Shown: in pieces, positions 41,577 to 55,400 of the stretch
How the letters are laid out: each line of letters starts with the position of its first letter
Position numbering within the stretch: position 1 is the first letter of the stretch
Assembly (NCBI GenBank): GCA_910574455.1
Contig: CAJSYZ010000012.1
Span: 117,317-181,316, forward strand
Source of the DNA: Trichaptum fuscoviolaceum
Taxonomy: Eukaryota; Basidiomycota; Agaricomycetes; Hymenochaetales; Trichaptaceae
Length of the DNA: 64,000 bases
Direction: 5' to 3'
Translations under genes and position numbers: made by a program
The notes under the pieces: model-generated
What the model was told of the DNA's origin: nothing
The model's database searches: none
The model's input: the letters and a program-made list of their open reading frames with translations, nothing else

Positions 41577-43725
41577 ATGCCCCGCCGCGGAAATTCTATC
41601 CCTTCTGCAATATCTCCTTCGGACGGCTGGGATGTATGTACATGACATCGATGTTTTTCCATCATCCTTCACAGCAATCCTAACCTTACCACGCAGGTCG
41701 CAAACGATAGAATGCTCAGAGATCATGCGGCGACTATGAAGCGCTTTGCATCTACCATGTCTATACCCGAGGACCTTCTCGACACGCACTTTGGCCTTGC
41801 CTACGCATTTGTCGATCAGGTCGTTCCAAGGAAAAGTATTGTCACGGCTGGCCTCACCATCTCCTGCTGCTTTACCGTCCTCCGAAACTTCACGAAGTCG
41901 TGTCCGATTTCCAGTGAGCGGCTCGTTCCATACGTGCTCCGATTCGTACGAATATGGCCCCGTGCCTTCGCATGGGCGAGATACCTCCGTCAGGAAATGG
42001 ACCGCTTCAGCGTCCATGACACGAACGACCGGGATCGGCAGATAGCTATTGAGCACGCGCGCGGGATAGCGAACTTGATGGCCGCGTACGCGTTTTCCAA
42101 GCAGACAGCAGCGTGTTTTTGCGACAACAGCGTGCTGAGCTTCATCGCTGAGTTCTGGGCGACGGACTCCGATGTTCAGGAGATTTTAGACGAGAAAGCT
42201 GAAGCCCTCAACGCCTGTGCCTCTTGTCTCGATAAGCGAGAACTGGATGGCATTTTTAACAGGATACAAGAATTAATTGGGACTGCAGAGAAGGTCGCAG
42301 TACGCGCCATAGGAAACGCGCGACTGTCAATGCAGAATATAAGCCCCGGAGACGCACCTGGTATACGTCACTACGATGTGTTATTTACGATGATCATGCG
42401 GCAGCCGAACCACGCTCTCAGCAAAGCCATCCTGGACGCGGGCGTCGTTCCTTTCTTATCCGAATCCCTATCTTCTACGATTTACGGGACAAATCTGGCC
42501 GACATATCCGTCCATCATTGCCATTGGATCTCAATTTGTGCGGCAATTCTACTTGGTATTTACCGGACTTCAGAAGATAGGATGTCGTGGATGCGCCAGG
42601 GCTTTGAATGTGACCAGGTCGGGGTACTATTCATGATGGGTATACTTTTCGATTGTTTGACCCAAAATTATCGCAAATCTCTTACGGACGCATTCTCTGA
42701 GACTATTCTTCCTAGAATGCATCTCGCCGATTTGTCGTTACCTACATTGGGAGGCATGAGAAGGTTTTCCGAAAATCGGAGACACGGAAATTTCCCGGTC
42801 AGCTTCGTGCCCATTTGGGCCGAGTTCGAGACATGTCTCTTAGAACATGCTATTCTCAGGCATACGCATGCCTTGGGAAATGCAAATGTGTATTGTGATA
42901 ACGTGCGTCCCAATACCATTTCGCAACATATCACGCTCACCTTCTCTCTCCTCAGGTCCTCTGCCACACGAAGATGTCGTTAGGTGCGCTCCGTCGATGT
43001 GCAGGGTGCCATCTCGCAATGTACTGCTCGCGGCGCTGCCAAAGGTCCGCGTGGATGTCGGGTCACAGGACGGAATGCAAAGAGATTTCCAGACATGAGC
43101 GTACGTATATTTATGAGATATTCAATAAGCATATGGACTGAGCAAATGTTCCTCAGACGCGCATGCTGCGATCTCGACGAACGATAAAAGCTACCTCCTT
43201 CACTGGGTCATCACTCAGCTGTCGCCCCTCGTCCCAGCCCTTCGGCAAACGGCGCACGGACAATTTCCTTTGATACCATTTGAGAAGATCGGTCTCTACA
43301 TAGACCTAAGGCATCGGCCGGCGACAGTGCTTATGCATCCGCTCGAGCTAGGACTCTATGCGGATAAGAAGCGTGATAGGCTGACACCACACATAATGCA
43401 CTTCATGGATTTGGCCATGAAAAGAGTCGACCAAGGAAACATCAACGCAACATTGCTGACGATTCGGTGCAATGACAAGCGCGGCGTAAGCGCTCACTAT
43501 GCCATTGTGGATTTAGACAAGAACCCACTCGAGGCGCCGCAAAGGAACGCCGACTCGGGCAGACTGCGCTGCCAGGACGGTGGTGGTAATCTCATCGTCG
43601 GGATGAGGGATAAAATCGATCTGGTCATTGAGGAATTGAAGAGGGCTGCGATACTTGAAGAAAAGAATATATGGTCGCCTGGCTTTCTGTGGACTCACGT
43701 TCGGGCTGCATTGAATCTTGCTTGA
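41577..43725 (+). CDS. MYND zinc-finger protein, 658 residues (paralog 1)
   Basis: MYND fingers bind proline-rich partner peptides; the rest of this mushroom family has no known activity. Exons 41577-41633, 41697-42902, 42956-43100 and 43157-43725 join in frame (introns 63, 53 and 56 bp). Exon 2 is a long helical domain (VLRFVRIWPRAFAWARYLRQ, HALSKAILDAGVVPFLSESL, LLEHAILRHTHALGNANVYC). The finger straddles intron 2 and fills exon 3: the Cys pair around NVYCDNVVLC, then LRRCAGCHLAMYCSRRCQRS and GHRTEC. Exon 4 is a C-terminal domain (LLHWVITQLSPLVPALRQ). Exons 3 and 4 have exactly the same lengths (145 and 569) as in the gene at 44891, so this is a tandem duplicate. Confidence 0.85.
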
Positions 43726-44890
43726 TAATTCTGATTGATGTACGTACAGTATATAATTTCGATAGTTTTGAAACGAAACAGAAAATGCCATTATTTGTTA
43801 CTACTCAGTGACCGCGCAATCGTCAATACATTGAGAATACATTGAGGGAAAATATCTGCATAATTAACACCACAAGCAAACCCCGAATACTTCTTGTGTG
43901 CACTCGTTTGATTACTGGGACCGTATCCTGTAGTATTGGAGCTTATGAGACAAAGGCCATATTTTTACCTTCCTCCAGATCAGACAGCTTGTCTGAATCT
44001 ACAGGCATGCCATTCTTTCGAGATCCGCTCATCGAAATTAAAATGTCGGCGTTAAGATTTGGCAGCAAGCCTACATTACGCACGGGTAGAAAACTCTTGC
44101 TGAACTGAGTGCAATCCAGATATTGCTTATTCTATCCTATATACATATGTTTGAAGGTATAGTCACGGCCTTCAGGAGTTCCGCTAAGAGCTTGACTTGG
44201 TATTGAACTATTGAAGGTTGATACTTAGCCGTCGATGTACTATCGTGTCCAAACATGGACAAATAACGACACTCCGAGTCGTTGACCCTGCCACTGTGAA
44301 TTTTGCATTCGACTCCACAAAAAGCACTCGTATCTCCTACCCCCAGGCTTGTCATCGCCTTCGCAAGGCCGCGCACGAAGATTTGCGTATGGATAAATCT
44401 CCTCAGAAGATATTTCAAAATCACTGGACACTATGCCGAAGCCAATTTGGCTATAAATTGCACGTGTTTCAGAATAAGGGGAAGCAACACCTCTGAATTA
44501 TCTATGGTTGGCATTGTGCATCGGGCGTTATCATCTACACTGATATCTCTCTGTGCATCTGCCCTAGATCTAGAGTCAGCCGCAGACCAGTCTTGCGATA
44601 ATTCTCGGGCTTTGCTACCGGTGGAGGTCCGGCACGACCTCGGATGAACTAATTGTTCAAATTATCACTTTGTAAGTGTTTCCATACCAAGAACTTGAAG
44701 GACGGTGCTTAGAGCGGCCGTAATATTCTTATTGGCGTTTGTTTTAGTATCCAGTGTAATTTATAGTTCATACCCCGTGACTGCTTTACAGTTTAAAAGA
44801 ACAACGACGTGAGAAATCCGAAACCGTGCAACACTCATCGTCGATCCATCTCCACTTCGTTCAAAAGAAAGCTCACAGCGCCGCTACAGT
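43726..44890. other. Spacer between MYND paralogs
   Basis: About 1.2 kb with no supported gene. Frames of 60-114 codons overlap on both strands and lack consistent splice sites; no similarity to MYND exons was noticed. Confidence 0.35.
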
Positions 44891-47090
44891 ATGCTCGACA
44901 ACTTTCTCGAGGAGCAACAAGACCCTTCCCGGGTTCAATATGCTAGGAGAGTAGCTTACGCACTGGCAGACAAAGTTAGTTATATCTCTACCGTTCTCAT
45001 CAGATAACGCAGCTCAATAAGTTGATCTACAGATTGATAAAGCGAAAGATGGATCATTAGAAGATCTCGCATCTGTTGCCAATACAGTAACTAGTAACAT
45101 CACAGTAGCTCTCCCAAGTGATGCTTTACGGGACGTCCTCGATCTGGCGAGCAAGTACTTGACCAAAGATCCTCCTTCTGAGGGAGACTATTCCAACTTG
45201 GCTCTTCGGATGGGCAAGTTCGCTTGCTATTCACTCATATCCACACAATGCATACTTGCGCATGAGCGACTTATGCCTATAGGCCTCCAATTCCCACGAG
45301 TATGGCCACAAGCCTTCTCGTGGACACATTACCTTCGCTCTGTCATCAGTCACATTCATCAGCAAGGATCAGATTCATCGGAGGCAGCTGATGGCTCAGA
45401 CGTCAGCACAAAATTTGCGGAGGGCATAGCCGCCTTCATGAGAGTCTCAATCAGCTGGACAATACTCTACGAGAACCACTTTCTCAGCGAAGATGTCTTC
45501 GACTTTATTGTGGCATACTGGGCAATGAAAGATGTCCCGAGGGAGGTATCAGACCAAGCATCGAAAGTGTTAACTAACATCAAGCTGTCAACGTTACCCG
45601 AAAGCATGTGGATCTACATCTTCGACGAGATGCTATCCCATTTCGAATCATCACAGGCGATTGCAACTCTTGTGCTAGATCGCGCGCGGGTGGCACAGTC
45701 CAAGATGGATTTCGAATCAATGGCCATACACTTTGACTTATTGTCCCTCCTTATACATAAGAAGTTGACGCACCCAATATCCAAGGCCATTTTGGCTGAA
45801 AAGCCGGTAAAACTTGTTGTCACATCGCTGTTGTCCATATTGGACGCACAAAACTGGGCATTCCACCATCGCCAGCGCCTTGTGACGCTCTGTTTACGGA
45901 TTGTGGGATCGATCTTAACTTATGGCGATTCTGGAAAGCACCTCATAATTTCGCAGGGCCTACACTGCGGACTTCTCGAGGCTTACTTCAGAATCGGACA
46001 GGAGTTCAACAACAGCCTTGGAGACGCCATTCTCATATTCAAACAGATCGGCCCCCTGTCGGTGTTCAGCAAGGCAGTATTCCACGCTGCATATCGTGGC
46101 TTCTTGCATTTCTCAAGAAAGTTCGGCAATCGGCCGTTTGACATCTGGTCTCTTCAGGGAGGGTTCAGGGATAGCTGGAGCGGCTTACAGAGACGCATCC
46201 TAGAACACGTAGTTCTGCAGAACATGTATGCGCGTGGAATTGACACCGAACTCGTCTATTGCAATAATGTGAGACTTATAGTCTTCCACACCAAGTATGT
46301 GTGCACTAATGTTATATATTTCAAAGTTTTTGTGCTCAATAAAAGGTGCTCTTCGATCATTCAAGAGGTGCGCCGGTTGCAAAGCTGCGACCTATTGCTC
46401 GCAACCCTGTCAGAGGGCATCGTGGAAGTCTCATCATAGGCTTGAATGCGAGGGAATTAAAACGGAGAACTGTACGCTGATTATAAATGTTTTATAGTCA
46501 TGGTCTAATGAATCTTTACAGTGCATACTACCAGCCTTCCGAAATGCGATGAGTCATATCTATTGTATTGGGTCCTTGTTCAACTAAAGCGGGAACTTCC
46601 AAAACTTTCTGAAGCAGCAAAGAGCAATCATCCAAACCACACCTTTGATCAGCTAGCTCTCTGCGTCCAAATGACAGTAGACAGGCCAGTTTCAATAGTG
46701 ACCTACCCACTCGTGCAGGTGCCTGCGTCAATCCAGTTTCTCCGACTTGGAGAGGAGAGTGCGCATGAGAGGCACTTCCAGAACCTCACTATACAGAGAA
46801 ACGCGAGGGGAGAAAAAGACGCAACAATGCTCATGATTCGGCGAAGTGACGGGCAGTCCACTGGCACTGACACCAAGATCTATGTTGTCAGTCTCGATAA
46901 GTCTGCTGCTGCTGACTATTCAAGGAGACGCCAGAGGTCTGCGGGGCAAATGAGCGCGGTTCGCAGTCACGTCCTATCGGATACCATTATTGAGCACATA
47001 CAGACCAAAGCACGAGACTTAGATTTAAACATCTGGAAAGCAAAGTTCATTTGTAAATGTGTAGATAGGTATCTTAAAAGCCAGGACTGA
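44891..47090 (+). CDS. MYND zinc-finger protein, 677 residues (paralog 2)
   Basis: Exons 44891-44974, 45033-46268, 46327-46471 and 46522-47090 join in frame (introns 58, 58 and 50 bp). It starts MLDNFLEEQQDPSRVQYARR. The helical domain shows the same landmarks as paralog 1 (QFPRVWPQAFSWTHYLRS, HPISKAILAEKPVKLVVTSL, ILEHVVLQNMYARGIDTELV). The MYND finger is split by intron 2: YCNN then FLCSIKGALRSFKRCAGCKA, YCSQPCQR and HHRLEC. The C-terminal exon (SYLLYWVLVQLKRELPKLSE ... MLMIRRSDG ... YVVSLDKSA) matches paralog 1 in layout. Amino-acid identity looks moderate, so the duplication is old. All ligand positions of the finger appear present in both genes. Confidence 0.85.
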
Positions 47091-47543
47091 AGAATGGCAT
47101 ATACTTTTTGTTTTGCTTAACTTGACATCGAACTTTTCTGTCAGTGGCAACGTAGAGCTAACATACAACAGAAATATGCTTCTCTCAATAATAGGGCGAC
47201 CTTGCAAGAAACCAATGAGACGCTAGACTCTGCTTTTTCTTTGTGGAGTAGGCTGGCGATCTCATACATATTAGCAACATGCGAGAGCCTTTTCCTTAAA
47301 AAGCGCTAAGCTGTAGATTATCGTTATGATGCTCAAAACAAGATTGGGGACCTAAGCCGATGTCTGGAGATCTGACGCTTCGTGGTCAAATGACAGTATT
47401 GTAAATAGAACGAGCTTGTAAAGGGAATGAGCAAAGTTTCATAATAATTGATGAGCTTTTCGATTCGTACGTCCGACTGCATGTCCGGATATACGTTAAC
47501 AGGTATGCATTTGTGATTATACACAAACTCCATACGTAGTAAA
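47091..47543. other. Region between MYND paralog 2 and the S53 array
   Basis: No gene seen. The left edge of the 8.2-kb array lies near 47544; the sequence just left of it differs from that left of copies 2 and 3. Confidence 0.4.
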
Positions 47544-49464
47544 CTACGAACTGATTGCAGAAACGAGTTTCTGAAAGTCAGGCGTCCCAACACCCGTGAC
47601 CGGATCCCATCCAGTAGCCGCTGGAAAGCCATCCGTACCACAACCAGGATTATTTCCTATATTTTCAAGTCAGATATTATCTCGGCACATTGACAATCAG
47701 CCTACCCTGTGTAATATCATTCAGCGCAGTCAACCCCACCGAGGAGTAAAGCAGCGGGTTTATAAATCCGAGGGGCCGCTCGCGCGAAGCAATGAGTCGG
47801 TCGTTCAGAAGCGCGATCACGCTAGCGACCGCTGGCGTGGCTATTGGAGTTCACGATGGTGTTGAAGAACCCGTCGAGTGCGACCTGGTAGAAGACGCCC
47901 TGCGCAGAGATGTCCGGGTAGGCACGCCCCGCTCGGTTGAAGAGCCCGGCGTTCAGCGTCCCGATGCGTGTGAGGTAGCCGCTGACGGCGCCAAGCTGGT
48001 AGTTGGGCCGTAGGAAGACGTTTGAGAAGCCACCGGAGGATATGCTGGCGCCGATCTCGGGAGAGATCCCGGTGGTCGCACCTACGGATGTTATGAAGGG
48101 ACAGCCGGCCGGGAAGGCTGGGACGAACGTCGTGCAGGACGAGCCACCTGGATTGAATTCAGATCCACCTACACCACCACCTCCTGATGCGTATAGCAAC
48201 GTGATTCCTCGTACGCCGAGCTGCATGGCGGTGTTGCAGAATTGGCTATGCAATAAATGATTCAAAAAACTGCAGTCAAAAATGCGATAAACTTACATGT
48301 ACATGTCCTCTGACACATCAGCTTCGTTCAGCGTCGTGATGGAGCTCGACAACACGGTGGGCGGTGTCGCCTGCTGTATCACAGCGTTCAGCAAGTCGAT
48401 ATGGCCCGAGAGCCCGTCGACATTGTTGGGCCCGACCGTGAAGAAGGTAATAGGGACGCCGGCGGCGACGGACCCTATGTATTCAATGTCCACCACGGGT
48501 ATGCCGGAGAACTGGTTCTGAGGATTCGTCCCGTTATCCACAGACTGTACGGCGAAGTCGAACGTCGCGGGGACGTCTGGTCGGAATGTCTGCCAGAAAA
48601 GGCGCGCGTCGGAGTGCAGTGCGAACTCGTTCATGAACCCAGCTACGCCGGCTGTGTTCGAGGGCTGCGTCGCAGGTGTCGTCGGGATGTTGTAGAGCGC
48701 CTGCAGGCACAGCGGGATGATGTTGGTGCTGCAGAGGGACGGGACGGGCCCGGAAGCGGAGGCGTTGACCAAGGGCAATGGTTGGGAGGAAGGGAGGATT
48801 GTTGGTTCCTGTGCTACGATGTCCTCAAACCTTGACATAGTTAGTTCCAGGTATGGTGAAGAATTATGAAGGAACTCACATGACAGTGGGGTGGACTGCG
48901 TTCAGATGTCCCTTGAGCGCCGTAGGTATCGAGTAGTTCAGCGTGCGCACAACTTGTCGCCCAGATTGGGTGTGTTCAAATACGGTGAACTCTGTATCGA
49001 ACATCTTGTTCGCCTCAGAGACGGGAACGGTGAGTGAGACCCAGTCTCCGGATGAAGAGACCGGTTTGCTTGAGGCGTTGAACGAGGCCAGGAAATTGTT
49101 GACTAAGGAGACTGTCTCAGGCGTCGGCCTTACGAATTGATCAACCTACAGGAGTCAGATCATTAGAATTGCAAGGGACTCGAGAAGGCGATGCAAATTG
49201 TACTTCGTCCTGCGTAAGATATTGCTTGTACTGTGCACTCCCCGGCGTGCTGACAGCGTACAAAACGGCCTCGAGACCCGTGATATTGCACGGCGCCAGG
49301 GCAAGGCGGAGGTTCAGCACTTGATTAGCTGGTGCGAGACCCTTCGACACATAGCCAGCGGGAACCACGTCGCGCTTCTCGTGGATCGACATCGGGGAGC
49401 CGTGAGCGACATGAGTGAGTGAGAGCGCAAGACAGGCAGCGACGAGTGAGAGAAGCATCCTCAT
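47544..49464 (-). pseudogene. S53 (sedolisin-like) secreted protein, array copy 1, frameshifted
   Basis: Minus-strand exons 49464-49204, 49145-48880, 48830-48297, 48245-47706 and 47656-47544 (introns 49-58 bp). It starts with a signal peptide (MRMLLSLVAACLALSLTHVAHG) and a pro-domain (YKQYLTQDEVDQFVRPTPETV). The peptidase-like part keeps FPAGCPFITSVGATTG, YPDISAQG and DPVTGVGTPDFQKL. The catalytic E-A-x-x-D region reads GIPVVDIEY (Glu absent, Asp kept), the oxyanion S-G-D reads S-G-G, and G-T-S-A-S-x-P is not conserved. Compared with copy 2, two bases (GT) are missing after 47842, so the frame shifts and stops soon after VNSN. The last exon differs from copies 2 and 3. Confidence 0.85.
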
Positions 49465-52400
49465 CCTGAGTCTCCTTCAGACAGGTGCTTTGACTCAGAT
49501 AGACGAATAGCACCTCATCTTGATGCATTTTATACGCGGTAAGCTTAGTGCTGAAACTGAGCGAACGTCGACGATGGACAGGGACGCAGTTCAGATTTCA
49601 CCTAGGCCACGAATAGATTTTGTTTTTGCGACCCGACGTCGACGTCCAGCTCTCCTGGTCCTGGTGCCTTCCAACGTGTTCTGAGTCTTCGTGCCGTTCT
49701 TCGAATGCATCGCCGCCAATCACCCGAGAAGCACGCATATCGCAGAGGTGAGAAGTCAAGATTCGAGAAGAAAAGAGTCTCGGGCTGTGGCCGAGTTGTG
49801 CAGCCGGTCTTCTTCGTCGCGTGACGTCACACACCAAATTTAGCTCAGATTTAGTTTAGGGCGAGCTGTAATTACTATATTTGGGCAGAATTCACACGAT
49901 TTTGAAAAAACATCGCTAGTCCACGACCCCTTTGCAGTACATGCTGGTAAAGTGGCGCGGGCGAGCAGCATCTCCCCTGCGCTTTTGATTTCTAGCTACT
50001 GACTACGGTTCCGGCGGTCGTCGTCTGCTGTCCGCTGCAGTCGAGAAACTGGAAGGCCGCACTCGCGCATCGCTGCATGCTGCAAATTGCGCGTCGAGTC
50101 GAACATTGTGTACTGGAAGGCTGGGCTCGCGGGAGAGCCATGCATGCGAAACCATCGAATGCCGGTAAGTAACTGATTCTTATTGTGTATAAAGGCAATC
50201 TAACTCACGAGCTTTCAAGAAGACGAAGAGAACGCATACTGGCGCAGTCGTTGCGCACTGGAACACAGGTCTCGCGCGCAGACGGAGACGAAGACATTGC
50301 ATGCTGTCGCAATGGTTGCGCACTGGAGGCTGAATCGACGCAATGACGAAACTATTCTGCCGCCATCGCTATGCACTGGAAGGATGGTCTAAACGAGAAT
50401 GTAAGTAAATGTCTGGGCTGTGTATTCAATGAATGAAACTCACGATCAGTCAACTCCCTTTGCGTCCGTCACGGCGAAGTTAAACATAGCTACGGTACAA
50501 GCATATCAGCATGCAATCGGTGAGTAGTTCTGAATGTGTGACTTACAGTGTAGGCTTGAAGACGGTAGCACGGCAGTGTACAAAAGTAAGAGCGGAACCA
50601 TCACGGGCGACTATGCCAGCATGCCAGCATAAGGAAAGTCTATGGTGCTCATCCCCGTTTCTCGCCATCCTTTATACCCATTCTCCTTGGTCTGTGCGTA
50701 CCTTGCATTCCCATTCCGTCTGCGCAAGGCCTCGCTTGCGCTAGGTGAGTCCTACCCTGATCATCGCCAATCCGTTTGCTCGCTTATGTGGTATACCCGC
50801 TGTTGTATTCCTTGTCGCCAACCGGCCGCGCGGCCAAACATATTTTACTTTGCGCATTCTGAATGCGCTGCCTCTGCAAAGGCCATCAGGCAGATGTCAA
50901 TACATTGCCGTGCATGCTTGAATCAAGAAGACTTTTAGTTTAATGTGACGCTCACTGCTCATGCGCTTGGCGGACGGAGAAACATACATACTTTGTCTAC
51001 CGGCATCACGCCAATCATCTGTCTGATCTCATTGCACGGATCCAGGTGTCGCAATCTTGGCTCTATTCTCTCGGCTATCTGCTGCAGCTTCCTCTGTACG
51101 TCAAAAGGCTTTTCTGTTTGTCGCTCAAGAAACTGTGTCCTTCCGAGGTCTGAAGGGAGCTACAAACCAATATTCTACTGCACTCAAAAGCGTTGCTCGC
51201 GCGCTTTCGATCCATATATACATTGCTTGGCAAGATTTATTCATGGAGGCCTTTTTGCTTGTCGCAGTGGAATCCAGGGTCGAAACAGAATGCTCGGGAG
51301 AAGTGTGTGTATCTTCTCCTCGCTTATTTCTTACATGAGTAATGGAATACCACCCGTGTCGCTTCTGCACTATATACATTACTGTCCCGGCGTTACTTGG
51401 CGGGCTTCAATACCTGGGGTCTGAAGGGAGCTATAACTGGGTGCAACACATTTTGAATCAATGCTCAAAAGTGTTGCTCGCCCGCTTTCAATCCATATAT
51501 ACATTGCTGTGCAGGATTTCTTTATGGCGGGCCTCTCTGCTTGTTGCAGTCAGTCTCAGGGTGTCTCAGACCGTTCGGGCTTCTAATTGCTTGTCTCTTA
51601 CGTCCTTCAGCAAATGAGTAGTGGCATGCAGCCCGTGTCGACTCTCCGCTTCGCTAGAAAGCATCACTAACAAGCTTGCAATGCATATATGTCCAGGCCT
51701 CGCTTGGCGGGCTTCGATACATATATATATTGATATTTTGGCATTTCTCGGCGGGCTTCAACGCCGGAGCACTCAGGGACACTGCGCCAACCGTCTGTCT
51801 GGATCTCAAGAGCTTCCCGTGCTTCAGCCCTGATGAATTGGTCAGAAGCTTACTCGGTTATTTGTTTGCAACACCCACGGGCGTCATTCTGTCCGTTGAC
51901 TGGTCCGCTGGTCGATAGAATTCATTGCTTCGCTTGGGGTGTGTATCTCTTCTTCTGGGAATGAGAGTTAATCTCAATTTTATACTCTGGTGTTTAAGCT
52001 GCCAGTGGAATCTGGGTGTCTCTCATTGTGTCAAAATGGTGCAACCACCGCTCAGCGGGATGCAAAACATATATACAATGTCTTGCTCGGGTTTCTCGAG
52101 ACTGGAGGCTGACGCACGGAGCTGGAATTCTAAATACTTCAGGGGCCGTGCACCAATCACTCGTTTGGATCTGAGGTCTCTCTTGGAAGTCTGCTTCGGC
52201 TGAAATGCAAAGCTTCTAAAGCTTCGCATGCACAGGTAATATAGGCTGGCTATAATCGCAGAATTGGCTCCAAAGACGGTGGATTCTGCAAATTTCACAT
52301 CCCTCGGACTCCATCTCTCCTCCCACGCTTGCAATCTCGTGTGCATTGTCTACAGAGTCTATGATAGCTGCAAATTCATGATTTCATCTAGCTGAATATC

Positions 52401-55400
52401 TCACCGGAATGCTCATCTCGATTTTGCATAAATTTCTGGAAAACTCACAAGCTTCTTTGTCCCTCAAACATTAGCCGGTTCCTTTGTCGGCTAACTCTTG
52501 CACTTTACGTGCCAGTTCTTGATCCCGGGCTTTGCATGGGTTTCTTCAGTCGTCAAAAAGCCCATTCTCCCCGGGAAATGCTTGCATTGCAGTAGATTTA
52601 ATCAAGTAAGAGAATGTCATATTACATGTCTCTGCAGCTGATCTGCGAGCAGCAGCATATAGCAAGTGATTATCTACTCATTGGGAGAAGCATGCAGGGT
52701 TGCTGCGCCAATCACCTGTCTGGATCTCGGGTCAATGTCTTCATGACATTGGCGAAAGTCTCCTCAGTACGTTAATCTGCGCTTAAAGTTTACCCTTCCG
52801 TGTGCACACACCACGGCAGTACATTTATGCATTGACTTACAAGTGAAGAATCATGTCAAGAAATGTTAAGCCTATACCATTAATATTTGACTTCAAATGT
52901 GCTCAACGGACGCAATTGCGCAAGGAAGGTTTGCAAAAGATTGTTACCATATTGGGAATGAGCAAACCGTCGTTTGCATGTTTCTTCCCTTCCATGTCAA
53001 CCCATCTTGACACATTTCTTTCTGCACATTCTGGCAACATATTCTATGCTCGGGCGACACATGCGACGGCCAAGGGACGCAGATTCGGCGCAAAACGCGG
53101 CGGAAATAAAGAACTCGGCTAAATTGTGTCAATACGGCGTCTTCTGCACTTTCTGCCGAATTCTTCGTCCCCTGGCCTCCCTCTCCTTTCCGCTGTCTTC
53201 GAATACATGTCTGTATACTATGGGGGTATTTAATGACTCAGTAATGGATCAAAATCTGTGTTTCTGTGGCTGCAAATCATGCAACAATGCAGAGCTTCCA
53301 AATGTCTGCAGCAAGATCTGCCGAATTCCCTCTCCGCATCTTGCAGGCGCTATCAACCCTGGAGTACCAGGCGACTAACATCCTCGGCTATACTGCACAA
53401 TTTACGTGGTCCTTGGCTGCGAACCATCAATTTGGTCTCTCTGCAGCAAGACCTCCGCAAGACATTGTCTGCATTTCCCTCAAGCAAATATTGATTTTAT
53501 TTTGATAGCAGGCATCTAAAACTGTGAGTATCTTGAGCTGGAGATTTATTCCATCGTCGTACAGATGGATTGACATGCAATTTTGCAAGCGACCGGCGGA
53601 ATTGTCAGAATTCTATGACAATCTTCCATATCTGTCGCAAAGCTGTCTGTCACCAAGCGGAGCTTGGTACATCGGTTCTGGATGGCACCTGGATCGCTCC
53701 ACTGATTAAAGAGTGTTTCAAGCTCAAAATAAGCGATGGTGGCCCGCCCAACACGCCATACAAGCCCTCGAGTGAGTCTCACTTTCTTCATAGCAGTTTG
53801 TCTTAATTCCTATCTTTTGCTATGCAAATGCATGCACCAGCTTTCCAGGCAGCGGGCAGGACAAAATACCAGCGGGAAGGACGATATGTACAGAATAAAA
53901 TAACCTATTACGTGCACAATGGACACCAGCACATACGCGAGCCCGAAGAGCGGCAAACTCAGAGCCCGTGAATCGGCCGCCCCATCCCGTTTTCACCGTG
54001 AGACACTCAGGCCAAGCGAGGCCTCACAGAAGATATAAGCCTGCGCACCTGCAGCAAAGCTGGCTTGGGCTTCTTGCACTCGCGCGAGAGCCCCAGCTGT
54101 TCTCCTCCCGAACAGACGTCCAGAGTCGGGTCGCTCCCGCGGACGTCTGTGAGTGCATGGCGCCCTCTGCACCTCCTGGGATGGCACAGCATGGCCTATC
54201 CCCCGCTCCGTCGGGATCTTCTTTATTGGGTGTTGGCTCTTCTGCACTTGGCTGTATTTGGTGGTGGTCTGGTAAGCTTCTTGCTGTCGTTTGTGCTGCC
54301 GCTGATGCGTCTTTGTCAGGCGCGTGTCCTCGACGTCACGTCACTCTGGCTTGCCCTCGACGCCGCCATGGGTTTTAACTGGCGCGTATTTCCATTTCCT
54401 TTGATTCCCACATGCTAATGTATACTTAGCACTTGCGACTGTCGCTATGCTTTTCTTACGCATTTAGGCTTGGGTTGGCGGGCGCCGCCAGGCGCTCGGT
54501 AGGTCCTTTACTTCTCCCTTACGTCGCTTGCTTACCATTTCACCATAGTTACGTTTGGGTGTCCGATTTAAACTTGGGTTTTATATTCCCGTGCCGTCGC
54601 TTTGCGTCAAAGATAAGTAATCATTAATATATCTGTCTCATTCTGTTTCTAACATTCCCATTCAGGTCATCGCAAAGCCTTTTAAAAATTCACTGACCAT
54701 TGTCTTACAGGACTCCGCAGAACTGGATTATATTTTATTTCGTCTTCTCAGGCCTTGGCCCGGCACTTTTGCAACTCCTTATTTGAGACTTTTACCACCC
54801 CACCGCACTTTTTATTTATTTCTTCTTCGTCTTGACTTGGATCCAGAGGGGGAACCTATGCTTGTCCGTACGGAGACTATGCCCGTTTGCGGCGCCATCT
54901 GGTTCGCCAGGTGTGCGCTGCTTCCCTTTTCAGGTAAGCCTTCTTCGGCATTCATCTTCTCTTCAACCGAACTAACTTGCCTACATACCCTCTCTGCCTA
55001 CGCATCTCTATTGTGTCATGTATTAGTTATTATTGAATTGCATTAACTTTTGACTCGGAATTGATGTATGTGTGAAACATAAGATGTATTGAATTCAAGT
55101 CTAATTTACATGGTGACCAGTTCGACTCACGGTCGTTGCGGGACATGCATGCGAGGATAAACTGTCGCCGGTTATCGGAAGAATGGGGTCACTCTTCTTG
55201 TCTTTCTTCTCCGTTCTTGCCTTGTTCTCGCTGCTCTCGTCAATCAGGTACGGGTGCTCAACGCATGTCTCCTATTAAGCACACAGCCCCGCTAGCCAGA
55301 GTCAAACATCGCAAACAAGCCGCTCGACACTCAGACACTGCTGGGCGCTGGCGCTGGCGCGTCGTCGATGCTGCCGGTGTGCTACGACGATGGGCAGGAT

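Noticed and set aside
48401..48835. 144-codon plus-strand ORF in the S53 gene (and its twin at 56608)
   Set aside because: It is the antisense shadow of a well-supported S53 exon; high G/C third positions keep the opposite strand open.
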